From an uncultured Porphyromonadaceae bacterium (GTDB lineage: Bacteria > Bacteroidota > Bacteroidia > Bacteroidales > Muribaculaceae): a stretch of 6,307 nucleotides of DNA. How positions within the stretch are numbered: position 1 is the first letter of the stretch; each line of letters begins with the position of its first letter. Below, in pieces: positions 1 to 6,307 of this stretch. Both the position numbers and the translations under genes were made by a program. The stretch covers positions 1-6,307 of the forward strand of contig CAMWKC010000134.1 of NCBI GenBank assembly GCA_947174735.1, in the 5' to 3' direction. The notes under the pieces were generated by a model. That model saw only the letters and a program-made list of their open reading frames with translations, was not told where the DNA came from and did no database searches.

Positions 1-2
1 TG

Positions 3-119
3 GTGAATGTAACATTGGCCGACGGCACACCTGTTATTGCCAATGTTATCGGTGAATGGGCATGTAGTAAGGGCGATCGTCCGATTAACAGATTAACCGT
101 GATTGAAAATCCGAGATAA
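3..119 (+). CDS. C-terminal end of an upstream gene, probably part of the fimbrial operon
   Basis: An open frame enters from the left edge and stops at TAA 117-119, giving 38 residues that begin VNVTLADG and end in IENPR. The start lies outside the window. The fragment alternates hydrophobic and polar residues (TPVIANVIGEW), as a C-terminal beta strand of a fimbrial subunit would, but it is too short to assign to a family. It ends 8 bases before the next start codon on the same strand, so it is most likely in the same operon. By gene order in known Fim/Mfa loci it could be a shaft, anchor or accessory subunit; this is inference. I am fairly sure it is coding and unsure of its role. Confidence 0.6.
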   Translation: MNVTLADGTPVIANVIGEWACSKGDRPINRLTVIENPR

Positions 120-127
120 ACACTGAT

Positions 128-2908
128 ATGAAAACTACCTTGTTTCGCATCATATACCGCTTTTTATTTAGCTTGATAATTACATGCTTCTCTGCTGTTT
201 TTGCAGTGGGTTGCTCTGACGACGTTACAGAGCTTGCAGTACCTGCTCCCGACGCACCGGAGAAAGATTTTATAAATATTACCTTGAATTGTATTGAAGG
301 TACCCGTTCTTCCGACTACACTGAGGAAGGCGCTGATGCCTTGAATGAAAACCGCATCTCAAGTGTTATCTTGTGTCTGTGGCCTAAAGGTGGCGATTCG
401 ACTGACGAATCAATACCGTATGTTCAAGTGTTCACCGGTGTCAATGCAGTTAAGAGCGTAACACTTCGTATACCCCTCACGATGGCTCTTAAAAACAAGC
501 TCTTCCCGACAGGTGCGGGAGGAAAATGTAATGCTTTCGCTGCGGTGAATGTGCCCGTGCCGACCGGTGAGTTTTCGGTAGCGGATTTGCGTAAGATGGC
601 TATCGGTTCAACTTTCGACAGTCAGCGCACTCAGAATAACTTTGCAATGGATGGTGATGACGAAATAACATATTACCAAATTACTAATCCAAATACTGTG
701 TTTGCATCCGGTAAAATCGAGCTGCAAAGGTCTGCCTCAAAAATAACTCTTGCTTTGAATGTTGATGACCGGGTGGAACAGACTGTCGTAGTTGACGGTG
801 AACCTGTGACATCTTTCTGGATTCCCAATACAAGTGAAATGAAAGTTGAGCTTATAGGCGGCCTTAAGGCTTCAACTCTCGATCCAAATCTTGATGCCGA
901 ACTGAGTGAGGATGATTTTTTCAATACTCCTGCCACTCTCAATTATCCATTTGTCAAAAATACGGATAATGGCAATAATCCTCCGTCAGACCCTGACGAT
1001 CCTAATAAAACGATAGACTATCCTTTTATTCAGGAGCGTCCGTTCTATTCTTATCCTCATCGTTGGACATCAGACCCTTATGATTTTGCTGTTACCTATA
1101 TGCGTCTTTCTATCCCCTGGCGACAGGTGGAAGTGGACGATGACGGGAATATAACTTCCTCGGGTGATGTCTGGCGCACCTGTTATTATCAAGTTCCGGT
1201 GATAGCCGCCTCTTCCGAAGATTTAAAGCTTGTGCGCAATGTGTCATATCATGTTTATCTTCATGTGGGTCTGCTCGGTAGCTTTATTCCTGACGAACCT
1301 ATAGAACTTGAAGACATGGAATATTCAGCAGCAGAATGGGGCACAGCACCTATGGATGTCTCTATCCCTGATGTCCGCTACCTCGTAGTGGACCAAAACG
1401 ACTATACGGTTAATAATGAAACAACTATCAATATTCCGTTCTACACATCCCATTATACGGTTGTAACGGCTGCGACCATGACCTTCTATCGTTATAACTT
1501 TTCAGAGGCAGGTCTTGAACATCCAGTTACAGTGAATGCACGATTAAACCGGAATTCAGAGACAAAAACCGGTAGGCCTGTATTTACAGCTGACTTCGAT
1601 AATGAAAATAATCAGCTGATTGTGTCACATGATCTCAAAGTGTTTGTTCCATATAATAGGTTAGACAGGGAGGTTTCTCTTACAAACAATGATGGTCCCA
1701 ATGTTGACCCTTGGGGTCAGAATGGCACAGCCAATAGAGCGCCAAAAAACAGCGAGGAGTGGAACATAGTGATTGATAGTATTTCCTATTTCAGAATGGA
1801 CCCTAATGATGATGAATATTCAAGAGTTGAATTCAACATTACTGTCCAGCATCAGGATATGCAAGGAACTCCAAACTTTAGTGAGACAATAACTATTACT
1901 CAATATCCTGGCATGTATATTGAGACAGTTACAAATTACTATGGTGGTGAAAATACAACTGCTTTTGACTTCAACGGGACACAGGGTAATACTATTATAA
2001 ATGGTAATTCTTCCGGTGAAAGTGTTACATACTATTACCCCAGTGGAAATAATCGTGACGGGTGGTGTACTTCTATTGGTTTACATTCAAAATCACCTTA
2101 TTTTAACTTTAATCCAAATACGTATCTTATAACTATAACGCAGTTACCTCAAGATACTGAATACAGGATTGGAGATCCGCGTTCAAACGATATTAATAAT
2201 AATCTTGGAAGTGTTACCGGTACGGAATATCCTAATGATGTATTGCCCACGGGTAAACAGCAAGCTGCGTGGACAGGTACAAGATATATAGGAAGTCGGG
2301 GCAATATATCTTGGAATGTCCCTACTTCCGGATTTACGACTGCTCAAGCTATATATTCAGATGCTGATGCAAATAGTAGCTCGGGTAGTAGGAGAACCTT
2401 GAGTTACTATTATCCTACACAAGAAGATGAGGCACACGAACGGACGATAGCACCAAAATTTAGAATTTGCTCAAGCTATGCAGGTACCGGATGGATTTTA
2501 AATCGTGAACTTGCTCGGAGACGTGCAGCTGCATATCAAGAAATGGGATATCCGGCAGGTAGATGGCGCTTGCCTACCTATGGAGAGGTTTTGTTTGTAA
2601 TGAAGCTTTCAGAACAATATAAAATTCCCAGATTATTTGGTGCATATAATCAAAATTGGTGGTATTGGTGTGCACAAGGTTTAATCTATGTACCTATGAA
2701 GACTCTTTCGGAAACTGAAAAAGCCACTCTAACTAATTCATTACCTTATCGTGCCATCCCAAATGGGGATGCTTCTTGTCATCGAGCACGTTTCGTCTAC
2801 GATGAATGGTATTGGGGTGATGCAGATTTACCTCCTAAGGCAAATGTTTCAGAAGGTTCTGATAGAGAGACAAGGTATACTTTTACTTGGGGTGATAAAC
2901 CATTCTGA
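128..2908 (+). CDS. Large type V pilus-like lipoprotein with C-terminal RWRLPT domain; candidate tip/adhesin subunit
   Basis: A 926-residue protein, predicted to be a surface lipoprotein. Residues 1-28 form a signal peptide with the lipobox AVGC (Cys29 lipidated). Cys29 is followed by SDD, an acidic stretch like the Bacteroidota surface-export signal. Residues 43-58 form a beta-strand-like segment ending at Thr59-Arg60-Ser61, a possible trypsin-like trimming site. Residues about 70-260 resemble the N-terminal fimbrillin fold, including the phrase IELQRSASKI. A Pro/Asp/Asn-rich linker follows at about 282-296. Residues 418-440 (YLVVDQ then IPFYTS) match a pattern common in Bacteroidales fimbrial proteins. 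The last 160 residues are a distinct domain: APKFRICSS (775-783), GRWRLPTYGE (811-820), NWWYWC (843-848) and YDEWYWGD (891-898). WRLPT near the start of a beta/alpha core recalls FGE-sulfatase and related C-type-lectin-like folds, so glycan or protein binding is plausible. The first ATG gives a complete signal peptide, which supports this start. No clear Shine-Dalgarno is seen, as is usual in this phylum. It probably belongs to the group annotated as fimbrial or DUF4906-type proteins; the exact family is uncertain. Confidence 0.85.
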   Translation: MKTTLFRIIYRFLFSLIITCFSAVFAVGCSDDVTELAVPAPDAPEKDFINITLNCIEGTRSSDYTEEGADALNENRISSVILCLWPKGGDSTDESIPYVQVFTGVNAVKSVTLRIPLTMALKNKLFPTGAGGKCNAFAAVNVPVPTGEFSVADLRKMAIGSTFDSQRTQNNFAMDGDDEITYYQITNPNTVFASGKIELQRSASKITLALNVDDRVEQTVVVDGEPVTSFWIPNTSEMKVELIGGLKASTLDPNLDAELSEDDFFNTPATLNYPFVKNTDNGNNPPSDPDDPNKTIDYPFIQERPFYSYPHRWTSDPYDFAVTYMRLSIPWRQVEVDDDGNITSSGDVWRTCYYQVPVIAASSEDLKLVRNVSYHVYLHVGLLGSFIPDEPIELEDMEYSAAEWGTAPMDVSIPDVRYLVVDQNDYTVNNETTINIPFYTSHYTVVTAATMTFYRYNFSEAGLEHPVTVNARLNRNSETKTGRPVFTADFDNENNQLIVSHDLKVFVPYNRLDREVSLTNNDGPNVDPWGQNGTANRAPKNSEEWNIVIDSISYFRMDPNDDEYSRVEFNITVQHQDMQGTPNFSETITITQYPGMYIETVTNYYGGENTTAFDFNGTQGNTIINGNSSGESVTYYYPSGNNRDGWCTSIGLHSKSPYFNFNPNTYLITITQLPQDTEYRIGDPRSNDINNNLGSVTGTEYPNDVLPTGKQQAAWTGTRYIGSRGNISWNVPTSGFTTAQAIYSDADANSSSGSRRTLSYYYPTQEDEAHERTIAPKFRICSSYAGTGWILNRELARRRAAAYQEMGYPAGRWRLPTYGEVLFVMKLSEQYKIPRLFGAYNQNWWYWCAQGLIYVPMKTLSETEKATLTNSLPYRAIPNGDASCHRARFVYDEWYWGDADLPPKANVSEGSDRETRYTFTWGDKPF

Positions 2909-2939
2909 TATAGAATAGCAATATCTGATAAATAAGAAA

Positions 2940-5171
2940 ATGGCTACAAAATATCTTAACTATATAATAATTGCCCTATTAGGCATATTCTTATCCGGAT
3001 GCTCGGATACTGAGAGTTTACAACCATCTCGGATATCTGATTCTGAAATAAGTATAGTCGGAGATCAGGTAATACTTTCCACTTCTATTGAGGTGGCAGG
3101 ATTCCGTCAGGCTTCCACACGTTCTTTTCAGGAAAATCCCACACTTGAAAACCTGCATCTTTACCTTATTGAGTTTGTTGATAATAACTCTCCGTTAATG
3201 AATACATTATCCAATGTTTATCGTGCTACGGAAGAGAGTGTGGATGCTGATAACTCATTGGTAAAATATAAAGTAACGCTTAATAAAACTGACCAGGCTC
3301 GTATATTACATCTTGTTGCCGTGGCAGATGAAGATCTGCAGGTACCATACGGTGTGGAGGCATCTGTTATGCCCGGGTTGGTAGCAGACGGTATGAGTGA
3401 AGATGGAGATGGCATAGATGCTTATTGGCGTCGTCTTGAATTTCCTGTCGGCTATTGTACAAAAGAAAAAGAAACTGATGATGATGGTAATGAGACAGGA
3501 GAGGAAGTCTGGGTGGCTAATAACGATCTTAAAGAAAAACTTATTGAAAAGAATGTAAAGTTAGTGCGCAACTTTGCTAAGATTACGGTAGGTGTTGCTG
3601 AGGATGTCAATTTTACACTTGAAGGTTTTTATATAGTCAATACGCCTCTCAAAGGTACAATGGCACCATATTCGGCATCTAACCGCCAATTTCCGGAATT
3701 CCTTGATAAAGATGATAATCCACTTCCTTATCAGGCAGTAGCCAATAAATATTCAGGCATATCGCCGGCAAATACCGGCTTGGCTAATCAGGTGACATCA
3801 GGTGATGCCGCTCTGATTCCTACTGTGCCATCTTCTGACATGACTACTGTCGTCACAACTGAAAAAGATAACGACGGGAATGAGGTGGAAAAACATTGGA
3901 CTTGTTTGCCCTCTAAATACATATATGAACGTAATTTCACTTCAATAAGCCGCACTTTTATAATTATAAAAGGAAAGTATGGTGATAATGAGTCGACTTA
4001 CTATAAACTTGACTTGGGCAATAATGATAACGACGGTATTTTCCGTTATTATGGATTGCTTAGGAATTATAACTACTTTCTCAAAATCAAGGAAGTAAGG
4101 ACAAATGGATATGCCACGTCACAAGCAGCAGCCGAAGGAACTGTGTATAATAATATTTCATTTGACATTGATACTGACCACTTGATCAATATGTCTGACG
4201 GCACCGACATTATTCGCGTTAACTTGACTACGGCAGTCATAACCGATAATGATTCTACTATCGTGTTCCGTTACGCTTATAAAGCAGGTATCCGAGAGCC
4301 AAATAATGGTACATATAATAATAACTTGGCCACCTTTATTGGTCTGGAGCCCGGCAATGTTATTTTGAGTGTTAATCCGAAGGATCCTAACAGTGCAACG
4401 GATACCAACTTACCCGGTGATAATACTCCTTGGCGACAGGTTACAATCAAGTGTAACAATCCAACAAGTGTAACTGAAACCCAGCAGTTTACTATCGTAA
4501 ATACCAAAACAGGCTTGGGACGTACAATATCTTTAGTTTCACACCTTAAGTGGGAGTTTGAAAACTTATGTGAATTTGCACGAATCTGGGAGAATTATCC
4601 TGAAACATATAAAGGACTGGAAACATATAATCCGGATAACCCGTCTGAGAAGAATCCTCATGGTACTGATGCAGCGAGCACAACTAACTCTACCTACGAA
4701 GGTCTCTGTGGTACTGAGGTAGGATCACAGTTTACGATTTTCTTTGATATACCTGACAATATACCGGAGGTTCTGTTCCCATTAGAGTTTACTATAGAAT
4801 CCGATCGTCAGGGACTTGAAAACGAGCCAATGGGTACAATAGTTGTTAGTCCGGGTCCCTCTTTGTTCGAGGATAATCATGGTGAGAACAGAATCCAATA
4901 TGTTAAGAGTGTGACATGGACAGAATATAATGCTCCCCTGAAGACAGATGCTCGTGACGACAATGGCACTCTGATAGAAAATACTGATGGGGGCCCAAAT
5001 ACTCATCGTGTACGTTGCCGCTTCCGTACAATTGAGACGGTTACGAATGATACCCACGTTGCGGTTAGAATTGCTAACATAAATTTTAACACTGCTGAGG
5101 TAAGATTTAGACGTACTGATGCCGCTAACAATCTGCGTGGCCCAGGTCTTACCGGAACACCGTCAGATTAA
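2940..5171 (+). CDS. Fimbria-associated (type V pilus-like) lipoprotein
   Basis: A 743-residue predicted lipoprotein. The signal peptide ends in the lipobox LSGC with Cys21, followed by SDTE, again a surface-export-like sequence. A beta-strand-like stretch (43-59) leads into Thr60-Arg61-Ser62, placed like the matching site in the preceding protein. Recognisable fimbrial-lipoprotein phrases are LVRNFAKITV (208-217), then FTLEGFYIVNTP with GTMAP just after, and FPLEFTIESDRQ (613-624) followed by a conserved-looking IQYVKSVTWTEYN stretch. The protein reads as several beta-sandwich domains with no transmembrane segment after the signal. No enzyme motif is visible. It starts 31 bases after the previous stop, behind an A-rich leader (AATAAGAAA), so it is likely cotranscribed and works in the same pilus as an accessory or structural minor subunit. 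It lacks the RWRLPT-type domain of its neighbour. Base composition is low-GC, like the 3' half of the upstream gene. I am confident of coding and of the fimbrial-type family, and unsure of its place in the pilus. Confidence 0.85.
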   Translation: MATKYLNYIIIALLGIFLSGCSDTESLQPSRISDSEISIVGDQVILSTSIEVAGFRQASTRSFQENPTLENLHLYLIEFVDNNSPLMNTLSNVYRATEESVDADNSLVKYKVTLNKTDQARILHLVAVADEDLQVPYGVEASVMPGLVADGMSEDGDGIDAYWRRLEFPVGYCTKEKETDDDGNETGEEVWVANNDLKEKLIEKNVKLVRNFAKITVGVAEDVNFTLEGFYIVNTPLKGTMAPYSASNRQFPEFLDKDDNPLPYQAVANKYSGISPANTGLANQVTSGDAALIPTVPSSDMTTVVTTEKDNDGNEVEKHWTCLPSKYIYERNFTSISRTFIIIKGKYGDNESTYYKLDLGNNDNDGIFRYYGLLRNYNYFLKIKEVRTNGYATSQAAAEGTVYNNISFDIDTDHLINMSDGTDIIRVNLTTAVITDNDSTIVFRYAYKAGIREPNNGTYNNNLATFIGLEPGNVILSVNPKDPNSATDTNLPGDNTPWRQVTIKCNNPTSVTETQQFTIVNTKTGLGRTISLVSHLKWEFENLCEFARIWENYPETYKGLETYNPDNPSEKNPHGTDAASTTNSTYEGLCGTEVGSQFTIFFDIPDNIPEVLFPLEFTIESDRQGLENEPMGTIVVSPGPSLFEDNHGENRIQYVKSVTWTEYNAPLKTDARDDNGTLIENTDGGPNTHRVRCRFRTIETVTNDTHVAVRIANINFNTAEVRFRRTDAANNLRGPGLTGTPSD

Positions 5172-5235
5172 TTACTCTCATAACTAAATGAAGAGTATGA
5201 AGGGTTATCTTCCGAATTTAAGCTCCTATAATATA

Positions 5236-5271
5236 AAACTTAAGTCCCGTCATTTGGCGGGACTTAAGTTT
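5236..5271 (+). terminator. Strong hairpin terminator after the fimbrial operon
   Basis: A perfect 14-bp inverted repeat (AAACTTAAGTCCCG / CGGGACTTAAGTTT) closes over an 8-base loop, which can tighten by one G-T and one C-G pair to a 4-base ATTT loop. It lies 64 bases after the stop of the last lipoprotein gene. The T-tract on the plus side is short (GTTTATCT). On the minus side the stem is followed by TTTTATATTAT, so it may stop transcription from both directions. Confidence 0.85.
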
Positions 5272-5277
5272 ATCTAA

Positions 5278-5540
5278 GGAACTATAAATCTTATTATTAC
5301 TGTCCTTTGCAGAATACGCTGTATTTTAATTATTTTACTATTTTATTAACTTATAGAGATAAGTTTAAATAACGAAATTGCATGTAAATAACATTATGAC
5401 CCCAAGCCTGCGAACCATATATAATAGTTCTGGTCTCGGAAAGCAGCCAGCGTGTTATCTTCCGTATCTTATCAATTATATATGTGCTACATGACCTATT
5501 AAGAATTATGGTCACTAACTTACAAATTAGCATGAAATTA
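5278..5540. other. A/T-rich intergenic stretch with no recognised feature
   Basis: I see no credible gene, tRNA, promoter matching the Bacteroidales TTTG / TAnnTTTG pattern, or strong hairpin here. A 60-codon minus-strand frame spans much of it but has no family-like motif and looks random. An 11-base string, GTTATCTTCCG, occurs here (5454-5464) and also before the terminator (5204-5214); this may be chance. Confidence 0.5.
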
Positions 5541-5779
5541 TCAGCGAATGCCGGCTATCTTCACTAAAGGCATATCCAGCAGGCTTGCTATCATCTCATC
5601 AGCAATTCCTTTAGCCCGCAGTTTTATTACTGTAGAGCGTAACTGCTGTTCCTCACCTATCTTTCTCCCGCGTTCTTCACCAATCTATCTTGCTGACTTG
5701 CTGCAGGCGGAGGAAAGCCTCATCGCGGGCTGCAAAAGGTATCTCTCATTTCGGGTATGTGTTTAAGTAATACTTTCAT
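5541..5779 (-). pseudogene. Decayed remnant of an Rpn-family PD-(D/E)XK nuclease/putative transposase (C-terminal part)
   Basis: Minus-strand homology is spread over three frames. Segment A (5779-5741) reads MKVLLKHIPEMRD. Segment B (5745-5680) reads EIPFAARDEAFLRLQQVSKI then DW, and stops at TGA 5679-5677. Segment C (5684-5541) begins after an in-frame TAG, reads IGEERGRKIGEEQQL and ends in LRAKGIADEMIASLL and a further 12 residues to TGA. Joined, A+B+C follows the order I associate with Rpn-family proteins: a helical region after the nuclease core, a Gly/Glu/Arg-rich repeat, then a small C-terminal helix-turn-helix-like tail. The N-terminal PD-(D/E)XK catalytic core is missing. The usual helical stretch between segment B and the charged repeat also seems deleted. 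The tail is 15/33 identical by eye to the tail of the partial gene at the right edge. Two frame changes and the lost core make a functional nuclease unlikely. Confidence 0.65.
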
Positions 5780-5794
5780 TGGGTATTAAGATCT

Positions 5795-5882
5795 GTGTTG
5801 CTCTGTGTTTCAGTTCCGGTGTTGTTCTGTGTCCCCCGTGCGACGTTCCCGGTGAGCGAAGCGAACCGTTCCCGTGTCGTTC
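5795..5882 (+). repeat. Left arm of an 88-bp inverted repeat
   Basis: This arm is the reverse complement of 5988-6075 over 88 ungapped positions with 5 mismatches, all of them transitions. The core GTTCCCGGTGAGCGAAGCGA is identical in both arms. The outer end contains one full and one truncated copy of a 24-bp unit (5809-5832 and 5795-5808). The arm begins 15 bases upstream (minus-strand sense) of the truncated end of the Rpn remnant. Both arms plus spacer could fold into one very stable hairpin in single-stranded DNA or RNA. No transposase is present, so a MITE-like non-autonomous element, a REP/BIME-like palindrome or an invertible segment are all possible. Confidence 0.9.
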
Positions 5883-5952
5883 CAATCACATATAAAGATA
5901 AGATGTGTATGAGTTTTACTCCCGACAGAATAAAAACGTCTCTTAAATCCCG

Positions 5953-5970
5953 TATATAAATTTTTATATA
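5953..5970. repeat. Short perfect palindrome in the inverted-repeat spacer
   Basis: TATATAAATTTTTATATA pairs 8 with 8 bases around two central T bases. It sits off-centre in the 105-base spacer, nearer the right arm. It might be a protein-binding site, a weak hairpin, or simply an A/T-rich sequence. Confidence 0.6.
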
Positions 5971-5987
5971 GTCAGGTCGGTTCAAAC

Positions 5988-6075
5988 GAACAACACGGGA
6001 ACGGTTCGCTTCGCTCACCGGGAACGTCGCACAGGGGACACGGAACAACACCGGAACTGAAACACAGAATAACAC
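5988..6075 (-). repeat. Right arm of the 88-bp inverted repeat
   Basis: Partner of 5795-5882, in inverted orientation, separated by a 105-base spacer. Beyond the arm the repeat unit continues for 10 more bases (to 6085) that have no counterpart on the left. The short string ATCTGT then occurs just outside (6086-6091) and also at the left boundary (5791-5796). That could be a target-site duplication or an extension of the repeat; six bases are too few to decide. Confidence 0.9.
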
Positions 6076-6085
6076 TGGAACTGAA
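6038..6085 (+). repeat. Tandem pair of a 24-bp unit in the right arm
   Basis: Two adjacent 24-base units (6038-6061 and 6062-6085) share the pattern ACACRGAAYAACACYGGAAC followed by TGAA, differing at three positions, all transitions. The left arm contains the reverse complement of one full unit and 14 bases of a second. The unit equals eight codons and stays open in some frames on both strands, which explains the spurious open frames here. Confidence 0.75.
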
Positions 6086-6185
6086 ATCTGTTACGTCAAG
6101 GTCATTCCTTACAGAACAGCCCCTTAGGGCAGGTGACATTCAATTTATTAAGCAGGGAGTATCAGGGATTTTGGAGACGGTAAGC

Positions 6186-6307
6186 CTACTTTATAGCTTT
6201 TATCACTTTGTAAGGCTTGTGTAACAAGACAGCAATCGCTTCGTCAGTCATGCCGTCGGCACGGAGGGTAGTTACAATATTTTGTAATTCTTCTGTACGA
6301 CCTTCTT
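6186..6307 (-). CDS. C-terminal tail of an Rpn-family PD-(D/E)XK nuclease/putative transposase, partial
   Basis: On the minus strand a frame enters from the right edge and ends at TAG (6188-6186), giving 39 residues that start EGRTEELQNIVTTLRADGMT and continue DEAIAVLLHKPY to the end. This matches the small C-terminal domain of Rpn-family proteins (recombination-promoting nuclease, PD-(D/E)XK transposase-like), where a charged EGR-rich linker precedes a helix-turn-helix-like tail. No break is visible, so the gene may be intact outside the window. It has the same orientation as the decayed remnant at 5541-5779. The two tails align without gaps over 33 residues with 15 identities. They are therefore diverged relatives, not a recent duplication. 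The nuclease core that would prove the assignment is not in the window. Confidence 0.65.
   Translation of the reverse strand, partial: EGRTEELQNIVTTLRADGMTDEAIAVLLHKPYKVIKAIK

Noticed and set aside
5188..5277. 29-codon plus-strand frame after the last lipoprotein gene
   Set aside because: It runs through the whole terminator hairpin and has no recognisable motif.
5204..5464. GTTATCTTCCG repeated at 5204-5214 and 5454-5464
   Set aside because: Eleven bases in an A/T-rich region with no further flanking similarity is weak; chance cannot be excluded.
5351..5533. 60-codon minus-strand open frame
   Set aside because: No signal, domain or family-like motif is visible, and the composition looks like random A/T-rich sequence.
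5548..5766. 72-codon plus-strand open frame
   Set aside because: The opposite strand here carries the recognisable Rpn-like sequence; this frame is its antisense shadow.
5776..6075. 99-codon minus-strand open frame across the inverted repeat
   Set aside because: Both arms, read outwards on opposite strands, give the same phrase (RERFASLTGNVA...NNTGTETQ), as expected from an inverted repeat. The middle is A/T-rich spacer with no protein-like pattern, so the frame is a by-product of the repeat.
6119..6130. GCCC-CTTA-GGGC mini-hairpin, possibly a terminator for the minus-strand Rpn tail
   Set aside because: The stem is only four base pairs and no T-tract follows on the minus strand (TGTTCTGT).

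Overview
The window looks like a stretch of a Bacteroidales chromosome, probably from a gut species such as Bacteroides, Parabacteroides or a Muribaculaceae member. The support is: two large consecutive lipoproteins with Bacteroidota-type signals (Cys followed by Ser-Asp and more acidic residues), sequence motifs that I associate with type V (Fim/Mfa-like) pilus proteins of this order, A/T-rich translation starts without a clear Shine-Dalgarno, and the C-terminal tail of an Rpn/PD-(D/E)XK family nuclease.

Positions 1-5171 form the 3' part of a plus-strand fimbrial-type operon. It holds the last 38 codons of an upstream gene (3-119), a 926-residue lipoprotein (128-2908) and a 743-residue lipoprotein (2940-5171). 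The gaps are only 8 and 31 bases, so cotranscription is likely. The 926-residue protein ends in a domain with an RWRLPT motif and clusters of aromatic residues, recalling FGE-sulfatase / C-type-lectin-like folds, so it is a candidate tip or adhesin subunit. The 743-residue protein has the all-beta fimbrial-lipoprotein pattern throughout. Both carry a Thr-Arg-Ser site near residue 60, after a beta-strand-like segment, where type V pilins are often trimmed. A strong hairpin at 5236-5271 closes the operon. The operon promoter is not in the window.

Positions 5278-6307 carry no intact gene. The minus strand holds a decayed Rpn-family remnant (5541-5779) in three reading frames, and a second, undamaged Rpn C-terminal tail that runs off the right edge (6186-6307). 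Between them is an 88-bp inverted repeat (5795-5882 and 5988-6075; 83 of 88 positions identical) around a 105-bp A/T-rich spacer with an 18-bp palindrome. Its outer parts are built from a 24-bp tandem unit. This repeat structure, lying 15 bases from the truncated end of the Rpn remnant, is the least explained part of the window.

Family assignments were made by recognising motifs, without any database search.
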